From Galeopsis tetrahit (lineage: Eukaryota; Streptophyta; Magnoliopsida; Lamiales; Lamiaceae), in contig OY776133.1 of NCBI GenBank assembly GCA_963675135.1, positions 39,711,494 to 39,775,493 on the forward strand: a stretch of 64,000 bases of DNA, read 5' to 3'. Each line of letters begins with the position of its first letter. The stretch's first letter is position 1. A model generated the notes under the pieces. That model saw only the letters and a list, made by a program, of their open reading frames with translations. It was not told the origin of the DNA and searched no databases. A program made the translations under genes and the position numbers. Positions 1 to 10,553 of this stretch are shown piece by piece.

Positions 1-2
1 AA

Positions 3-2180
3 CCAAGAATTTCATATTTTCATATCTTTGGATGTAAGTGCTTTATTCATAACAATGGAAAGAGCAAATTAAATGCTTTTGATGCTAAAGCTGATCAGGG
101 AATATTCTTAGGATATTCTTCTACTAGCAAGGCACTTAGAGTGTTTAATTACTCTACTCTATGTGTAGAAGAAACACCCCATGTTGTCTTTGATGAAGTT
201 GTACAGGACTCTGCTGATCATCAGATCAGTAAGAAAATTGATGATCTGACCATTCAAACTGATAAAGACAATGAAGAGACTAAAGTCTATGAATCTGTAC
301 AAGCTTACAATCCATTTCTGAATGTTCTAAACAAAGATGATGATGTAGACAAGGTAAAAGACAAAGGTAAGTCTTCTAGACCAATTGACATGCCTGAATT
401 GGTTGACTGTTCTCCTGTGAATAAACCTGCTGAAAATGATGATATTGATATTGATGATTCTGTTATGCATGATGTGGATGATGATAGTATTCCTGTTAAG
501 ACTAGAAAAACATGGAAATCTGCTCATTCTACTGATCTGATTATTGGTGAATCCAATAAAGGTGTTAAGACCAGAAGACAACTGTTTGATTCTAAGCCTG
601 AACCAAGTAATTCTCTGTTTTGTTGGTGTTGCTTCTTATCTTCTATTGAGCCTGCTAATGTGAAAGAAGCTTTATCTGACAGTAACTGGATTATTGCTAT
701 GCAAGAAGAATTAAACCAGTTTACTCGAAATGATGTATGGGAACTCGTAGAGAGACCTACTGATCACAATGTGGTAGGTACAAAGTGGATTTTCAAAAAT
801 AAGAAAGATGAAAATGATCTTGTTGTGAGAAACAAAGCCAGATTAGTGGCTCAGGGCTACTCTCAAGCAGAGGGTATTGACTATGATGAAACATTTGCCC
901 CTGTAGCTAGATTAGAAGCTATAAGATTGTTTCTTGCTTATGCTGCTTATATGAAATTCACTGTGTATCAAATAGATGTGAAAAGTGCATTTTTGAATGG
1001 TATACTTGTTGAAGAAGTTTATGTAGAACAACCTCCTGGATTTGAGGTAAATGGTAATCAAGTATACAGGTTGAAGAAAGCACTATATGGTCTGAAGCAA
1101 GCTCCAAGAGCCTGGTATGACACTCTTTCACTATTCTTAATTGAAAATGGATTTACTAAAGGCAAAGTGGATCGAACTTTGTTCAGAAGACAAGAAGGTA
1201 CAGACATTTTATTAGTCCAAATTTATGTTGATGATATAATATTTGGATCTCCTAACAAGAGCATGAGTGAAAGCTTTTCAAAGCTCATGCAAAGTAAGTT
1301 TGAAATGTCAATGATGGGTGAAATGACCTACTTTCTTGGTCTTCAAGTAAAACAATCATCTGAAGGTATCTTTATCAATCAAGCAAAATATACAAGAAAT
1401 TTGTTAGATAAATTTGGTATCAAGACCTGTAAAACAGTTGGAGTACCAATGCTGCCAACATACAGAATGGATCCAGATGATCAAGGTAAGTGTGCTGATC
1501 AATCCTATTATAGAGCTTTAATTGGTTCCTTGCTCTATTTGACTGCTAGTAGGCCAGATATTGCATTTGCAGTAGGTGTATGTGCTAGATTTCAGGCCAA
1601 CCCCAAAGAAAGTCATGTGGAGACTGCTAAAAGGATATTGAAATATCTAAAGGGTACCATTAATCGAGGTTTGTGGTATTCTGCAGATGATGATCTATCC
1701 CTAAGTGGTTATTCAGATTCTGACTTTGGTGGTTGCAGGATAGATAGAAAATCAACTTCTGGTTCATGCCAATTTTTAGGTTCTAAGCTCATATCATGGT
1801 TTTCAAAGAAACAAACAAGTGTGGCAACATCTACCACTGAAGCAGAATATATGGCTGCAGGAATTTGTTGTAGTCAGCTTCTTTGGCTAATGCAACAACT
1901 TAGAGACTACAACATTGTGGAATCTAATGTACCTATATTCTGTGACAGCAATAGTGCAATTGCCATCACTCAAAATCCCGTTTTACATACTAGATGCAAG
2001 CATGTAGATGTTAGGCATCATTATATTAGGGATCATGTGGAAAAGAAAAACATTAGGATGGAAAAGATCCATACTGATATTCAGAGAGCTGACATTTTCA
2101 CAAAACCTTTGGCTGAAACTAGATTTGGAGAGCTTTGCCTAAGCTTAGGATTGATGGACATGGATCCGCCATGTATATAG
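3..2180 (+). CDS. pol: copia pol C-terminal part (integrase end, RT, RNase H), element 0, runs off the left edge
   Basis: The reading frame is open from the left edge, so the apparent GTG start at 141 is not a start. It encodes the end of the integrase region (the IFGCKCF block of copia integrases), an acidic linker, the reverse transcriptase beginning near the DELN/EELNQF block, the YVDD active site near 1225, and the copia RNase H (SDSDFGG, then TSTTEAEY and the DVRHHYIRDHVE tail). It ends at TAG 2178-2180. No stop or frameshift is visible in the part seen. The protein is closely similar to the pol genes at 10554-13826 and 22586-25858 but is on the opposite strand and clearly more diverged, so it belongs to a separate insertion (element 0). 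It copies element RNA into cDNA. Protease, gag and the 5' LTR lie outside the window. Confidence 0.93.
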   Translation, partial: PRISYFHIFGCKCFIHNNGKSKLNAFDAKADQGIFLGYSSTSKALRVFNYSTLCVEETPHVVFDEVVQDSADHQISKKIDDLTIQTDKDNEETKVYESVQAYNPFLNVLNKDDDVDKVKDKGKSSRPIDMPELVDCSPVNKPAENDDIDIDDSVMHDVDDDSIPVKTRKTWKSAHSTDLIIGESNKGVKTRRQLFDSKPEPSNSLFCWCCFLSSIEPANVKEALSDSNWIIAMQEELNQFTRNDVWELVERPTDHNVVGTKWIFKNKKDENDLVVRNKARLVAQGYSQAEGIDYDETFAPVARLEAIRLFLAYAAYMKFTVYQIDVKSAFLNGILVEEVYVEQPPGFEVNGNQVYRLKKALYGLKQAPRAWYDTLSLFLIENGFTKGKVDRTLFRRQEGTDILLVQIYVDDIIFGSPNKSMSESFSKLMQSKFEMSMMGEMTYFLGLQVKQSSEGIFINQAKYTRNLLDKFGIKTCKTVGVPMLPTYRMDPDDQGKCADQSYYRALIGSLLYLTASRPDIAFAVGVCARFQANPKESHVETAKRILKYLKGTINRGLWYSADDDLSLSGYSDSDFGGCRIDRKSTSGSCQFLGSKLISWFSKKQTSVATSTTEAEYMAAGICCSQLLWLMQQLRDYNIVESNVPIFCDSNSAIAITQNPVLHTRCKHVDVRHHYIRDHVEKKNIRMEKIHTDIQRADIFTKPLAETRFGELCLSLGLMDMDPPCI

Positions 2181-2560
2181 AACTGTATTCTAACATTTCA
2201 GGTACTGAGCTGATATCAAGAACAGTACTCCAAGAAGGGTAAATCTGAAGAACAAATCATGTCAAGACCTTTACATTCATCACAATCAGGTAAAAAGGTT
2301 ACTAAGGTGCCTAAATCCTGATGAGGAAGCTGGTAAAGCTGAGGGAATTGAGAATATACATTTAAGGGGGAATCTATAATTTCTGAAAAATCCTGTATGT
2401 TGACTCAGAGCACAAGTCACCTTAGAATAAACCTTATAAAGACACAGTTTAATTATTCCTTACTAATCTGTACTGAATTTCACCATCTATGCATGAACTA
2501 ACACTTCTATCAAGGTGAAACAGGCACAGAAGAGGAGTTCTCCACTGAAGGGGGAACTGA
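2181..2560 (+). other. post-pol spacer of element 0 with PPT-like tract
   Basis: No gene is seen here. At 2361-2373 there is a purine run (TTTAAGGGGGAAT) resembling a polypurine tract, and a second G-rich run at 2549-2556. The first run has counterparts at the same place after pol in elements 1 and 2 (10378-10391 and 22410-22421 on the other strand). None of the three is next to an LTR, because ORF3 lies between this site and the 3' LTR. Confidence 0.6.
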
Positions 2561-2796
2561 TCTAATTACAGATTTGATCTGTCTACAAATCTGATCTGAT
2601 TACAGCACATATCCGTCTACAGACATGTTCTGATTATTGAATTGATTTGTCTACAGGACTGTTCTGATTACAAAGTTAATTTGTCTACAGAACTATTCTG
2701 ACTACAATATCATTCTCTCTACAGAACTAATCTGATTACTGATTAAACTGTCTACAGAGCTAATTTGATTACAGGGAAATCTGTCTACAGAACAGT
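2561..2796 (+). repeat. 34-bp tandem repeat, about 7 copies
   Basis: Seven imperfect units start at 2561, 2595, 2629, 2663, 2697, 2731 and 2764. The first five are 34 bp and the last two are 33 bp. Each unit has a TCTGATTACA-like half and a TGTCTACAGAACT-like half. A degenerate tail with the same words continues to about 2940. It lies in the spacer between pol and ORF3. Elements 1 and 2 have different short tandem repeats in the same spacer. Confidence 0.9.
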
Positions 2797-3408
2797 TACA
2801 GTACTGATTTGAGAAAGTACTGTGCTGGTATCAAAAAGGTAAAATCAGAAGAGTTGGGTAACTGATCTGAGGATTACTGAGCTGACCCAACTACTGATCT
2901 GAACTTCAAAGAGAATACTCAGCTGATCACAGTACTCAGCTGAACCCAGATAAGTAAATTTCAATAAATTTTAGGTAAGAAATTGTAGTATAATGTGTTT
3001 GGAAACAATTGTGCTGATACACATCAGAACAGTATTATTGCCTTAGAATTGTTTTCTAAGTCAAAATCTGTTCAAAAATTAGTTTACTTATAGAGAAGAT
3101 TAATACACTCTTCTATTTTTGACCTAATTTTAAAAGGTGTATTTATCAACACAAGTTGGCTCCAAATTGGAATTGAGTGTTTATGAATCTGGAACGTTTT
3201 TCCCAAATTACACTTTTCTACAATCAATCCAAATCACACAACGTGGGAATTCAAATCAATCCAAGCCCTAGATTTTCTTTGATTTAGATTAACACGATCA
3301 CATTTACTTCTTCTTCCTCTTTACTTAAAATCTTTTTGCAAAATTCTCTAAGCTAAAGTTTTCTCGATAATCCTTACTCTTTCATCCACACTTCTACATT
3401 TCTACTCC
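2797..3408 (+). other. leader region upstream of ORF3, element 0
   Basis: No gene is seen. The stretch first continues the degenerate CTGATC/CAGCTGA words, then becomes A+T-rich and pyrimidine-rich just before the ORF3 ATG (CTTCTTCTTCCTC near 3310). It would be the 5' leader if ORF3 is made from its own transcript, but no clear TATA box or splice acceptor decides this. Confidence 0.4.
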
Positions 3409-4761
3409 ATGGCGATTATTGATATCCTTAACGAAGAAAACGAAGTTGTAGGTACGTTTGATTCATCCAGATGGATTCGTGAAAAAAGAATTTTCGTTGA
3501 AAACTCGGTCTACTTCACAGGACGACAGAAGAGCGAGAATCAAGCCATTCTCACCATGTGTGAAGAATGCGGGCTAAAGAAGTACCTAGAATCATTCCCC
3601 AAGAAGGTTTTTGAACCTGAGGCAATGGAATTCTTGTTACAGGTACAAGGTGATTCGAATAGCATTTGTTCGACGGTTTCGGGTCACAGGGTTGTCATTT
3701 CCAGAGAAACCCTTGAAATCGCGTTTGATCTACCCAACGGGCCGGTAAACATTTTGAGCTACATGGTCGGGCAAGAAAAGGCTTGCCTAGGTAGATGGTT
3801 AAATGTTGACCCAGCAACTCTCTCCAATTTGAAGAAAGAAATTCTTCCAGAAGGTCTTCAATTGTTGATGGACATTGCTGGAAAATGCATGTTAGGTCAA
3901 CACTTCAGTCAAGATGCCCTCACTCAACTCAAGATTCGTATTATGGCCGCAATCATTGATCGAGTTGATGGTGACTGGCAAGGTTTTATTTTGGGCAGAC
4001 TGTTGGCTGAAAGAGACAAAGTGTTATTCGATGAAGACACCAGAGAATTTTCCATTAAATCCTTGATGGGTTTTGGAAATAAGTTGAGCATCCTGTTGCC
4101 GCAATTAGCTGAGAAGAAGGTGGATTGGAGTCCTCCGAAAAGATTTCATCAGGGCAAGTTTTTGTTCAAGAAGGAGTCTGCGTTATTTGAACAAGAACAG
4201 CGTAATCGTCCTCAAACTCAAGAATCTGGTGGTTCTATGTTTCGTTCTGACAATGATGAGCCGGAGTTGAGAACTAAGGCTAGACATGACCCTCACAGAG
4301 CTGGTTTAAGAAGAGGCAGATCAGCCAGGGTTGTCTCTGAGAAATCAGAAGAGTCAGTTGCTGCTATGAAGGAGCCTTCTGTAGAGCAAGAGGTAAGTTC
4401 TTCGAGCCTCATTATTTCACTTAAAAGAACAAAAGTTTCTGGTGTGCTGAGACCCAGAAGAGTCCTCAAGAGCACTACACCCACTCCCTCAACCTCTGAT
4501 TCTATCCAAGCCCAACCCCTTGAAGCTGAGCCTACCTGTTCTGAGGAGTCAGTTCACTACTCTCCTATTCGACAGAACACTCCTCCCTCACCCCCTCAGA
4601 ACACTTCATTTCATCCCACTTCCCAATCAAGTCCTCACCACAATCCCACTCCTCATTTCTCTCCTGAACCAGAACCAGTTCATGATCACTCTACTGAACA
4701 TGAACATATACCTTCGTCTGAACCAATTGAGATTACCTCTTCACCAGAACCTGAGATTATC
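3409..4761 (+). pseudogene. SIRE-type third ORF (ORF3), element 0, truncated by LTR-A
   Basis: This is the N-terminal 451 codons of the extra ORF found downstream of pol in SIRE/Maximus-type copia elements. ATG 3409 sits in a good context (CCATGGCG). Residues 1-120 carry the conserved block with a CEECGL motif, a YLESFP motif and a following SRETLE segment. Residues ~175-235 match the RIMAAI...GFGNKLSILLP block of the elements 1 and 2 proteins. The rest is Ser/Pro/Glu-rich low-complexity sequence. The element's own sequence ends at codon 451 (ATC 4759-4761). The reading frame then runs seven codons into LTR-A to a stop at 4783-4785. No signal peptide or membrane span is seen. The family is often called envelope-like, but nothing here shows an envelope function. 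Confidence 0.85.
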
Positions 4762-6036
4762 TGTAGGTCCCCAAAGTTGAGTTAATAACGAGTAAGCTAG
4801 TGAAAATGTCTAGAGGGGGGTGAATAGACTTTTCAAAAATCTATCGAAATATCAGAATACAATATGCGGAATAACGAAATTAACAATGAGCCCAATCTAA
4901 GTTTATACTCAACTTCAAAATTCGAGAACTCTGTTCTACACTCAACTTGTCTTGTTCAGTTATGTGTATAAACAATTAAACATTTAAGCAATTAAAACAG
5001 TAAACAACACAAACAATTTATAGTGGTTCGACAACTTGTCTACATCCACTCTCACAAACCCAGTTGTGATGTTTCCACTAAACTCTTCCAATCGAGTACA
5101 AAGTGTATTTTCCTGTGATTTTAAGTCCCAAGAAGAAGACTTAGATCTTCAAAGACTATACCACCAGATACGTCTATGATCTAACTAGAAATTTAACAAG
5201 TATCTAGCACCTTGATAAAACAACAAAAACTAAAAACTTCTTTGTCTTCAGTAGTAGCCTTCTTGATTCTTCACTTGTCTTCTGGCTTCTTTCTGAAGTT
5301 CAACTCTGAGAGTAAATTTGCTTGAGTACGTCTTTATTTGCTTCAGTATATCGAGTTTCAGTAGTCTATCAGTAGTCTTGAATCGATAACCACCATGAAG
5401 TATTTATAGACTTCTGATTTCAAGAACTTAGGTAGTTGTAACCAACTCTTCTTGAAAAACTATCTTCAACTGAATCTTCTTATCAATCCACATGTTTCTT
5501 GTTACGAATTAGTTATTTCATAACTAACTTCTTCATCTTTATCTTTACACGCGTATTTGTAACTAACACCAAGTTGACCTGTCTTGTTTTGTAGTCCACC
5601 TGTCTTGAGTAGTAGACTTCAACTCTTCTTCTTCAGTCTTCACGTGTGATCTTCAATAATAGACTATACTAATCCTAACAAGACTATTTACATTACATTA
5701 AGCTTTATAAAATAGCTTAGTCAACTTATAAACTATACAATCAATCTATCTATTACAATCAAAAATCATGAGCTCTATACAACAATTATCATAGCTCAAT
5801 AACAATCTAACATATACAAATAGCATATATGAAGTACTTATAAATCGTACTTATCTTTTAATATAAAACAATACTTGTCTTTCATGTGAACTCTACTGGT
5901 CTGTTCAAGATGACTTCAACTAAAGTAGACTAGATTAGTCAACACTTAGAAAATATTCAAACTACTTTTTGGCTTATCAAAACTTCATCTTATCCTTTCA
6001 TCATTTAGGACTTGTCTTAGGATTCATATCCCAACA
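4762..6036 (-). repeat. LTR-A, 3' LTR of element 1
   Basis: 1,275 bp. It begins TGTAGGTCCCC and ends ATCCCAACA on the + strand, giving the TG...CA ends of an LTR. It is nearly identical to LTR-B over its first ~1,065 bp but has about 105 bp near 5829-5933 that LTR-B lacks. The U3/R promoter faces the minus strand. It carries the CCCCCCTCTAGAC / GTGAATAGAC motif found near the same end of every SIRE-like LTR in this window. Confidence 0.93.
5401..5409 (-). promoter_or_regulatory. TATA box of LTR-A
   Basis: CTATAAATA on the minus strand. The same motif is present at the equivalent site in LTR-B, LTR-C, LTR-D1 and LTR-D2, which supports it as the LTR core promoter. Confidence 0.65.
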
Positions 6037-6050
6037 ATTTCCCCCTTTTT
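6037..6050 (-). other. polypurine tract of element 1
   Basis: AAAAAGGGGGAAAT on the minus strand, directly before the start of the 3' LTR. It is the expected primer for plus-strand DNA synthesis. The same tract occurs at 17780-17793 beside LTR-B and, in a variant form, at 62519-62532 beside LTR-D1. Confidence 0.88.
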
Positions 6051-6190
6051 GATGAAGCCAAAACTACTTGAATCTTTTCTCAACAGTAGACTAGTTAAGT
6101 AGTTATCTTGTCTTAACATCAAAAGTTGTTATCTTTTCATTCATTCAAAATAAGATCAGTAGATTACACTTATAAAATCATAAGTAAAAA

Positions 6191-9100
6191 CTAAACAGTA
6201 ATGTTACCTCCTTCCAGATTTGAAACACAAAAAGCATCAAGGAGTCGTCTATGAATTTCTTCAATGTGCACTTCATTGTTGATCTTCTCCTTGTCCAGTA
6301 GCTCCTCTTCAAACTTCTTGATATGATTAAAATCAACTCTTTTTCCAGAACCTAGCAAAGGAGTAGTCCACTTTGGATAGATCGGTACGAGAATATTAAA
6401 ATTCACTGCAGCAGCAACTCTAATGATCAGATTCCAAATCTTCTTGTTTTGAACTTCCATAAACTTCTCAAAGATAGCATACAGCTCTTCAGTACTATCA
6501 ACATCACCAAATTTACGAATAATCCAGTGATCCAACTCCCATTGCAAATTGACTTTGAACCAATCTTCTCGATGTTCTCTGTCAATGAAGTTGTCAATGA
6601 ACGCATCTTCAACACGATCTGGATCTGCTTTCAGCTTCTGCAGTCTTCTAATATGCTTGCCGAGAAGTTTTTGACTTGCATACCGTAATTCCTCATCAAC
6701 ATCATGAATTTCAACAATACTTTGATCTTCAACTTCCTTCAGCTCTAACTTTCTCTTAGTTCGTCTAGTCTGAACCTCTGCTTCAGGAGATACAACTCTT
6801 TTGCCTCTCTCTAATCTCTTCTGCTCTTCAATTCTAGCTTGCTCTAGATCTGCCTTCTTCACTAATTTGCCTCTCTTAGGCCTTCTTAGCTCTTCTATCG
6901 CAGTAGCAGCAGCTTTCAATTCTGGTTCAGCACTAGCAGATTTTTCAACTTCAACTCCAACTCTACTCGTCTCTTCCCCCTTTTTGGCTTCATCATTTGC
7001 CTTAAGAGTGAAAAGAGAAGTAAAGCGAGTCATCTCTTCTTTTATTGCGTCTTTCATCGCTTCAGCAGCTGACTCAATCTGCTTCTGATGCGTCTCCTCA
7101 TGACTTATCTTGTCTAGACGATCAGTAGCCAGCTCTAGCTTCCTTGTACTTGAAACTAGTTCGTCTTTAAAATGAGTAGCTGTCTGACGAAGTAGCCTAT
7201 TTTGCTCAGTTAACTCGGTAAGAATAGCTCGAGAACGCACCAATTGATCTTGTGCTTCTCGTCTCTGCTCATCAGCAATCTCTATCTTAACCCTGTAGAG
7301 TCTCTCCATCTTGCTTGACTCTTCAGCTAACAAACGAGCAAATGAGATTGATCTTTTCTCTGAAAAATCAACTTGTTTCTTCAGGAAGTCTTCAATTTGA
7401 GTATACATTTCTTCTCTGAAAGACGAATCCATTTTGTTGACCTCTCCGACTATTAATTCTCTTGAGCTGTCAACAAGTGACTGATTTTGTTCAACTAGCA
7501 CATCCTTTAGCTTTGAGTTTAAGAACTCATCTATGGCAGTTTGAACAACATTCTTCAGATCCGACTTCAACTCATTTAAAAATCCTTCTAGAAAAACTTG
7601 TGTAGAAGTCTGAGTTCCAAGAAACTCATCATCATCTTTGATATTGATCTCATCTTCATCAAAAATGAATGCTTCAACAAACTCATCATCTTCCTTGCCA
7701 AAAATGATCGAGTCGTCTTCTTCTTCAGCACTATCAACAATTTCTTCCAACTGTTCGGAAGTCTGAACGACAGCATCAACTAGTTCGAGTTTCAACTCAT
7801 CTTCTACAAGATCAGTTTGAACACCGACTTCAACTGTAGCTTCTGAGAATAGCACGTCATCAGAGAGATTTAGCATCCTTTTCACTTGAGCAGTCAAGGC
7901 ATAAGATGGGAACAATTCCGAGTGATCTTGAACTCCACTATTCTCCTTCTGTTCCATCTCCCAATCTTGAAAGTTGGAAATTCCACCCATTCCTTGGATG
8001 ACTTCAAACAGATCTTCAGTTGGGGCTTTCTTCAAAGCAACCCAAGTGCAAATTCTCAATAGCTTCTCATACTGTTCTGAAGAAGTGTCGATCTCTACTG
8101 ACAGAAGCGTCTTCTTCAGGTAGTTGCTAACTTTCAATCGCAGCCTCTTCTCCCTTAAACACATCGGATAGTAAACCAGGGAATCAAATCTAATTTCAGA
8201 AGGGGTCTGAACAGGTGGGGTCCCTGTTGCAGTTGTTGCAGTGGCAACTAGTGGTGTTTCTGAAATAGATGGGTAAGAGGGTTCAACATATTCTGTTGAG
8301 GTAGAGGGAGTAAGGATTGTGGTTTCTAGGGGCTTTGATGTGGCTAGGTCAGGTATGACAACTGTCGGAGTATCAGTTGTTTCCATTATAGGAGTGTTTT
8401 CGGGTAGGCTGGCTCTCAGCGGATATACTGGCAGCACTTGAGAGGTTGAGGGTGCAGGTCTGGCACGAGATCGATGTGATCTGGCCTTGGTTCGAACAGG
8501 AGGGAGAGAGAGAGAAATTGAACGAGATCTAGAAGAAGTACCAACCTGGTTAGTTGTCCTGTCTGGTGAAGGACTCGACTCGACTCTTACCAGTCGATAG
8601 ATTTTCGGAACTTCAGCACTTGTCCTCTCCTCCTTCTCAGATCCTTTGTCTGAATGAGTCTCTTCCGAGTCATTAGCAGCCTCGAACATGGCCTCCTCTG
8701 CCACATACTCAACTAGTCTTCTACTAGTTCCAGCCTCAGGCTCAGATTCTCCATCATCTGACTCTTCTTCGTCTGAACTAGACGAGGCGGCCTCAATCAT
8801 GGCATCATCAGGATTAATGTGAACCTGTCTTGGAGCAGCAGTCCTTGCAACAGCTTGTTTTGCCAAAGCCTCTTTATTCAAATAATGTTTAAGTGCATGA
8901 AACGGTTTGCCTTTGCTCCAAGTCGTCTTGTTTGGCAACAAGATAGGTAAGAGGATACTTAACTTGTTTCCAAACCCAACTGCGGCAGACACCACCCAAT
9001 TTGCCGAATCGGTGTCAACACGCACGTTCCTCTCAAAGTACATTATACGATCCGTGAATAATTTGTACCAATTTCCTTCAGTGATGCCGTCATAGATTGC

Positions 9101-9655
9101 GGCCATCACTCTTGCCTTCAGTAGAGTCACGGAATCATAGCTTCCAGTAACACATAGCAACATTTTCGATGCAATGTCAAGAAGAGTCTTGTACTTGTCT
9201 AAGAGCTCCTTCTTCTTGACGGCAGGGATCTTTCCATCACGACCCAGCTTCAACTTTTTACCACAAAACACGCTTAGATACCTCAACTCCTGGCCACCAG
9301 CATAATTTTCAATATCAATCGAACCGATTGGCAGCTTCAAATTCTCGAAAACAATTTCTCGAGTAAGCTCTACTTAACTGCTACCAATGAACGAAAGAAT
9401 TGAATCGCCCTGCCTGGTTGCGTTGGCATAGAATTCAAGCACTTCTTCTTCAAGAACCACTTCTGGGAATGATTCCAAGTAAGGTCTCAATCCACAGCGA
9501 CAACATTTCATCAAAACTTCTTTATTGCCGTCGGTGTGCTTGCCTTTGAAAAATACAGACCCTTCAACATGCACCTTCCCCTCAGATGCATATTTGCCTA
9601 GGTCAAACCTAGCCTGCATGTTAGTTCTAACATCGAATAACGAGACGATCGACAT
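6191..9655 (-). pseudogene. ORF3 of element 1, about 1,154 codons with one in-frame stop
   Basis: I place the start at ATG 9655-9653 because the MSIVSLFDVRTNM start aligns with the element 2 copy. The frame is unbroken to 6191 except for TAA at 9374-9376 (codon 94), where element 2 has a proline codon. Layout: conserved N-terminal domain (~1-235: CRCGL, YLESFP, GFGNKLSILLP); acidic Ser/Pro-rich linker (~240-420); a second conserved block near 490-600 (YYPMCLREKR); a long coiled coil (~690-890); a Lys/Arg-rich stretch (~920-970) that could act as a nuclear signal; and a conserved C-terminal domain (~1005-1150, WELDHWIIRKFGD). No hydrophobic membrane segment or signal peptide is evident, so a membrane envelope role is not supported by what I can read. 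It could instead be a structural or nuclear protein. Function unknown. Confidence 0.85.
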
Positions 9656-10553
9656 TATAGGTAAGTTGTGTGAGAACAATCAGTAGGAATTAGCAAGAAA
9701 TCGAAAGTTCGCAAGAGTAGAAGTGTTAAGAACGCGTAGGGGAGACGAGTGAAGCAGTTGAGGGTTTTGTAAAACCTTAACTTTTGAATCAATGGCCAAG
9801 ATGAAATGTTTTGATCTAACGGTTGAGGCTTTTGGTATTCTGTTACGGAATCGAGAATATTACGTGATTTGATATTGTAAAATTTGAAATCCGCCACTTC
9901 TTATTGGTTAGGACAGAAGGGTGTACACATCTGACCTAATGTAGTAGAATATGGTGCGAATTGGGTGTATACACCTCATTAAATGGAGTGTATAAATCCA
10001 ATTCTAGGATTTTTCAATTTTAAGAATATCTAATTACCGTAATACCCTTAATTCAATGACTAAACACTTAACATATTTCAAAAAAAGAGCACTTAGCTTG
10101 TCTGTTCGAGTCTATCCAGAACAGACGAGTCGACTTAAGCTTCACAAGACGAGTGGGCTTAAGTACACAAGACGAGTTCCCCCTTCGCCTGTGCTTGTCT
10201 ATTCTGAACGTCGAACGACTTCATGTACCTATCTTATCATTTGCAATATGTAATCGTAGGTACAAGTAGAGTAACATAAGTAAGATGAATATCAATCTAA
10301 AGCAAGGATCAAGGTTTCGAACAAGATGACCTTTAACAAACATAAGAGTCAACATAAGGATATTTAAGAAGTCAAAGATTCCCCCTTAAATGTTTATTCC
10401 CTTAGTATTACCCTCAGCTTTACCAGCTTCCTCATCGGGTTGTTTGGTCATCTAGTCTAGTCTTGTATACCTGTCTGTTGAGTGAGTAGACGAGTGCTCT
10501 GGTCTAGTGATCTTGTCTCCTTTTCTTGATGTACCTGTCTGGTTAGTACATAG
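9656..10553 (-). other. pol-ORF3 spacer of element 1
   Basis: No gene is seen. It is conserved with 21688-22585 of element 2. Near 10123-10180 there are about three copies of a short repeat built on CTTAAG and CACAAGACGAGT. A PPT-like purine run lies at 10378-10391 (minus strand ATTTAAGGGGGAAT). A minus-strand TATA-like GGATTTATACA near 9987-9997 could serve an ORF3 transcript, but this is only a suggestion. Confidence 0.5.

Noticed and set aside
2561..2796. CRISPR-like array
   Set aside because: The units are contiguous diverged tandem repeats without conserved repeats separated by unique spacers, and the window is plant DNA.
10056..10253. Plus-strand 65-codon ORF in the element 1 spacer
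   Set aside because: It lies over short tandem repeats on the antisense side, has no homologue in the element 2 spacer frame, and no recognisable domain.
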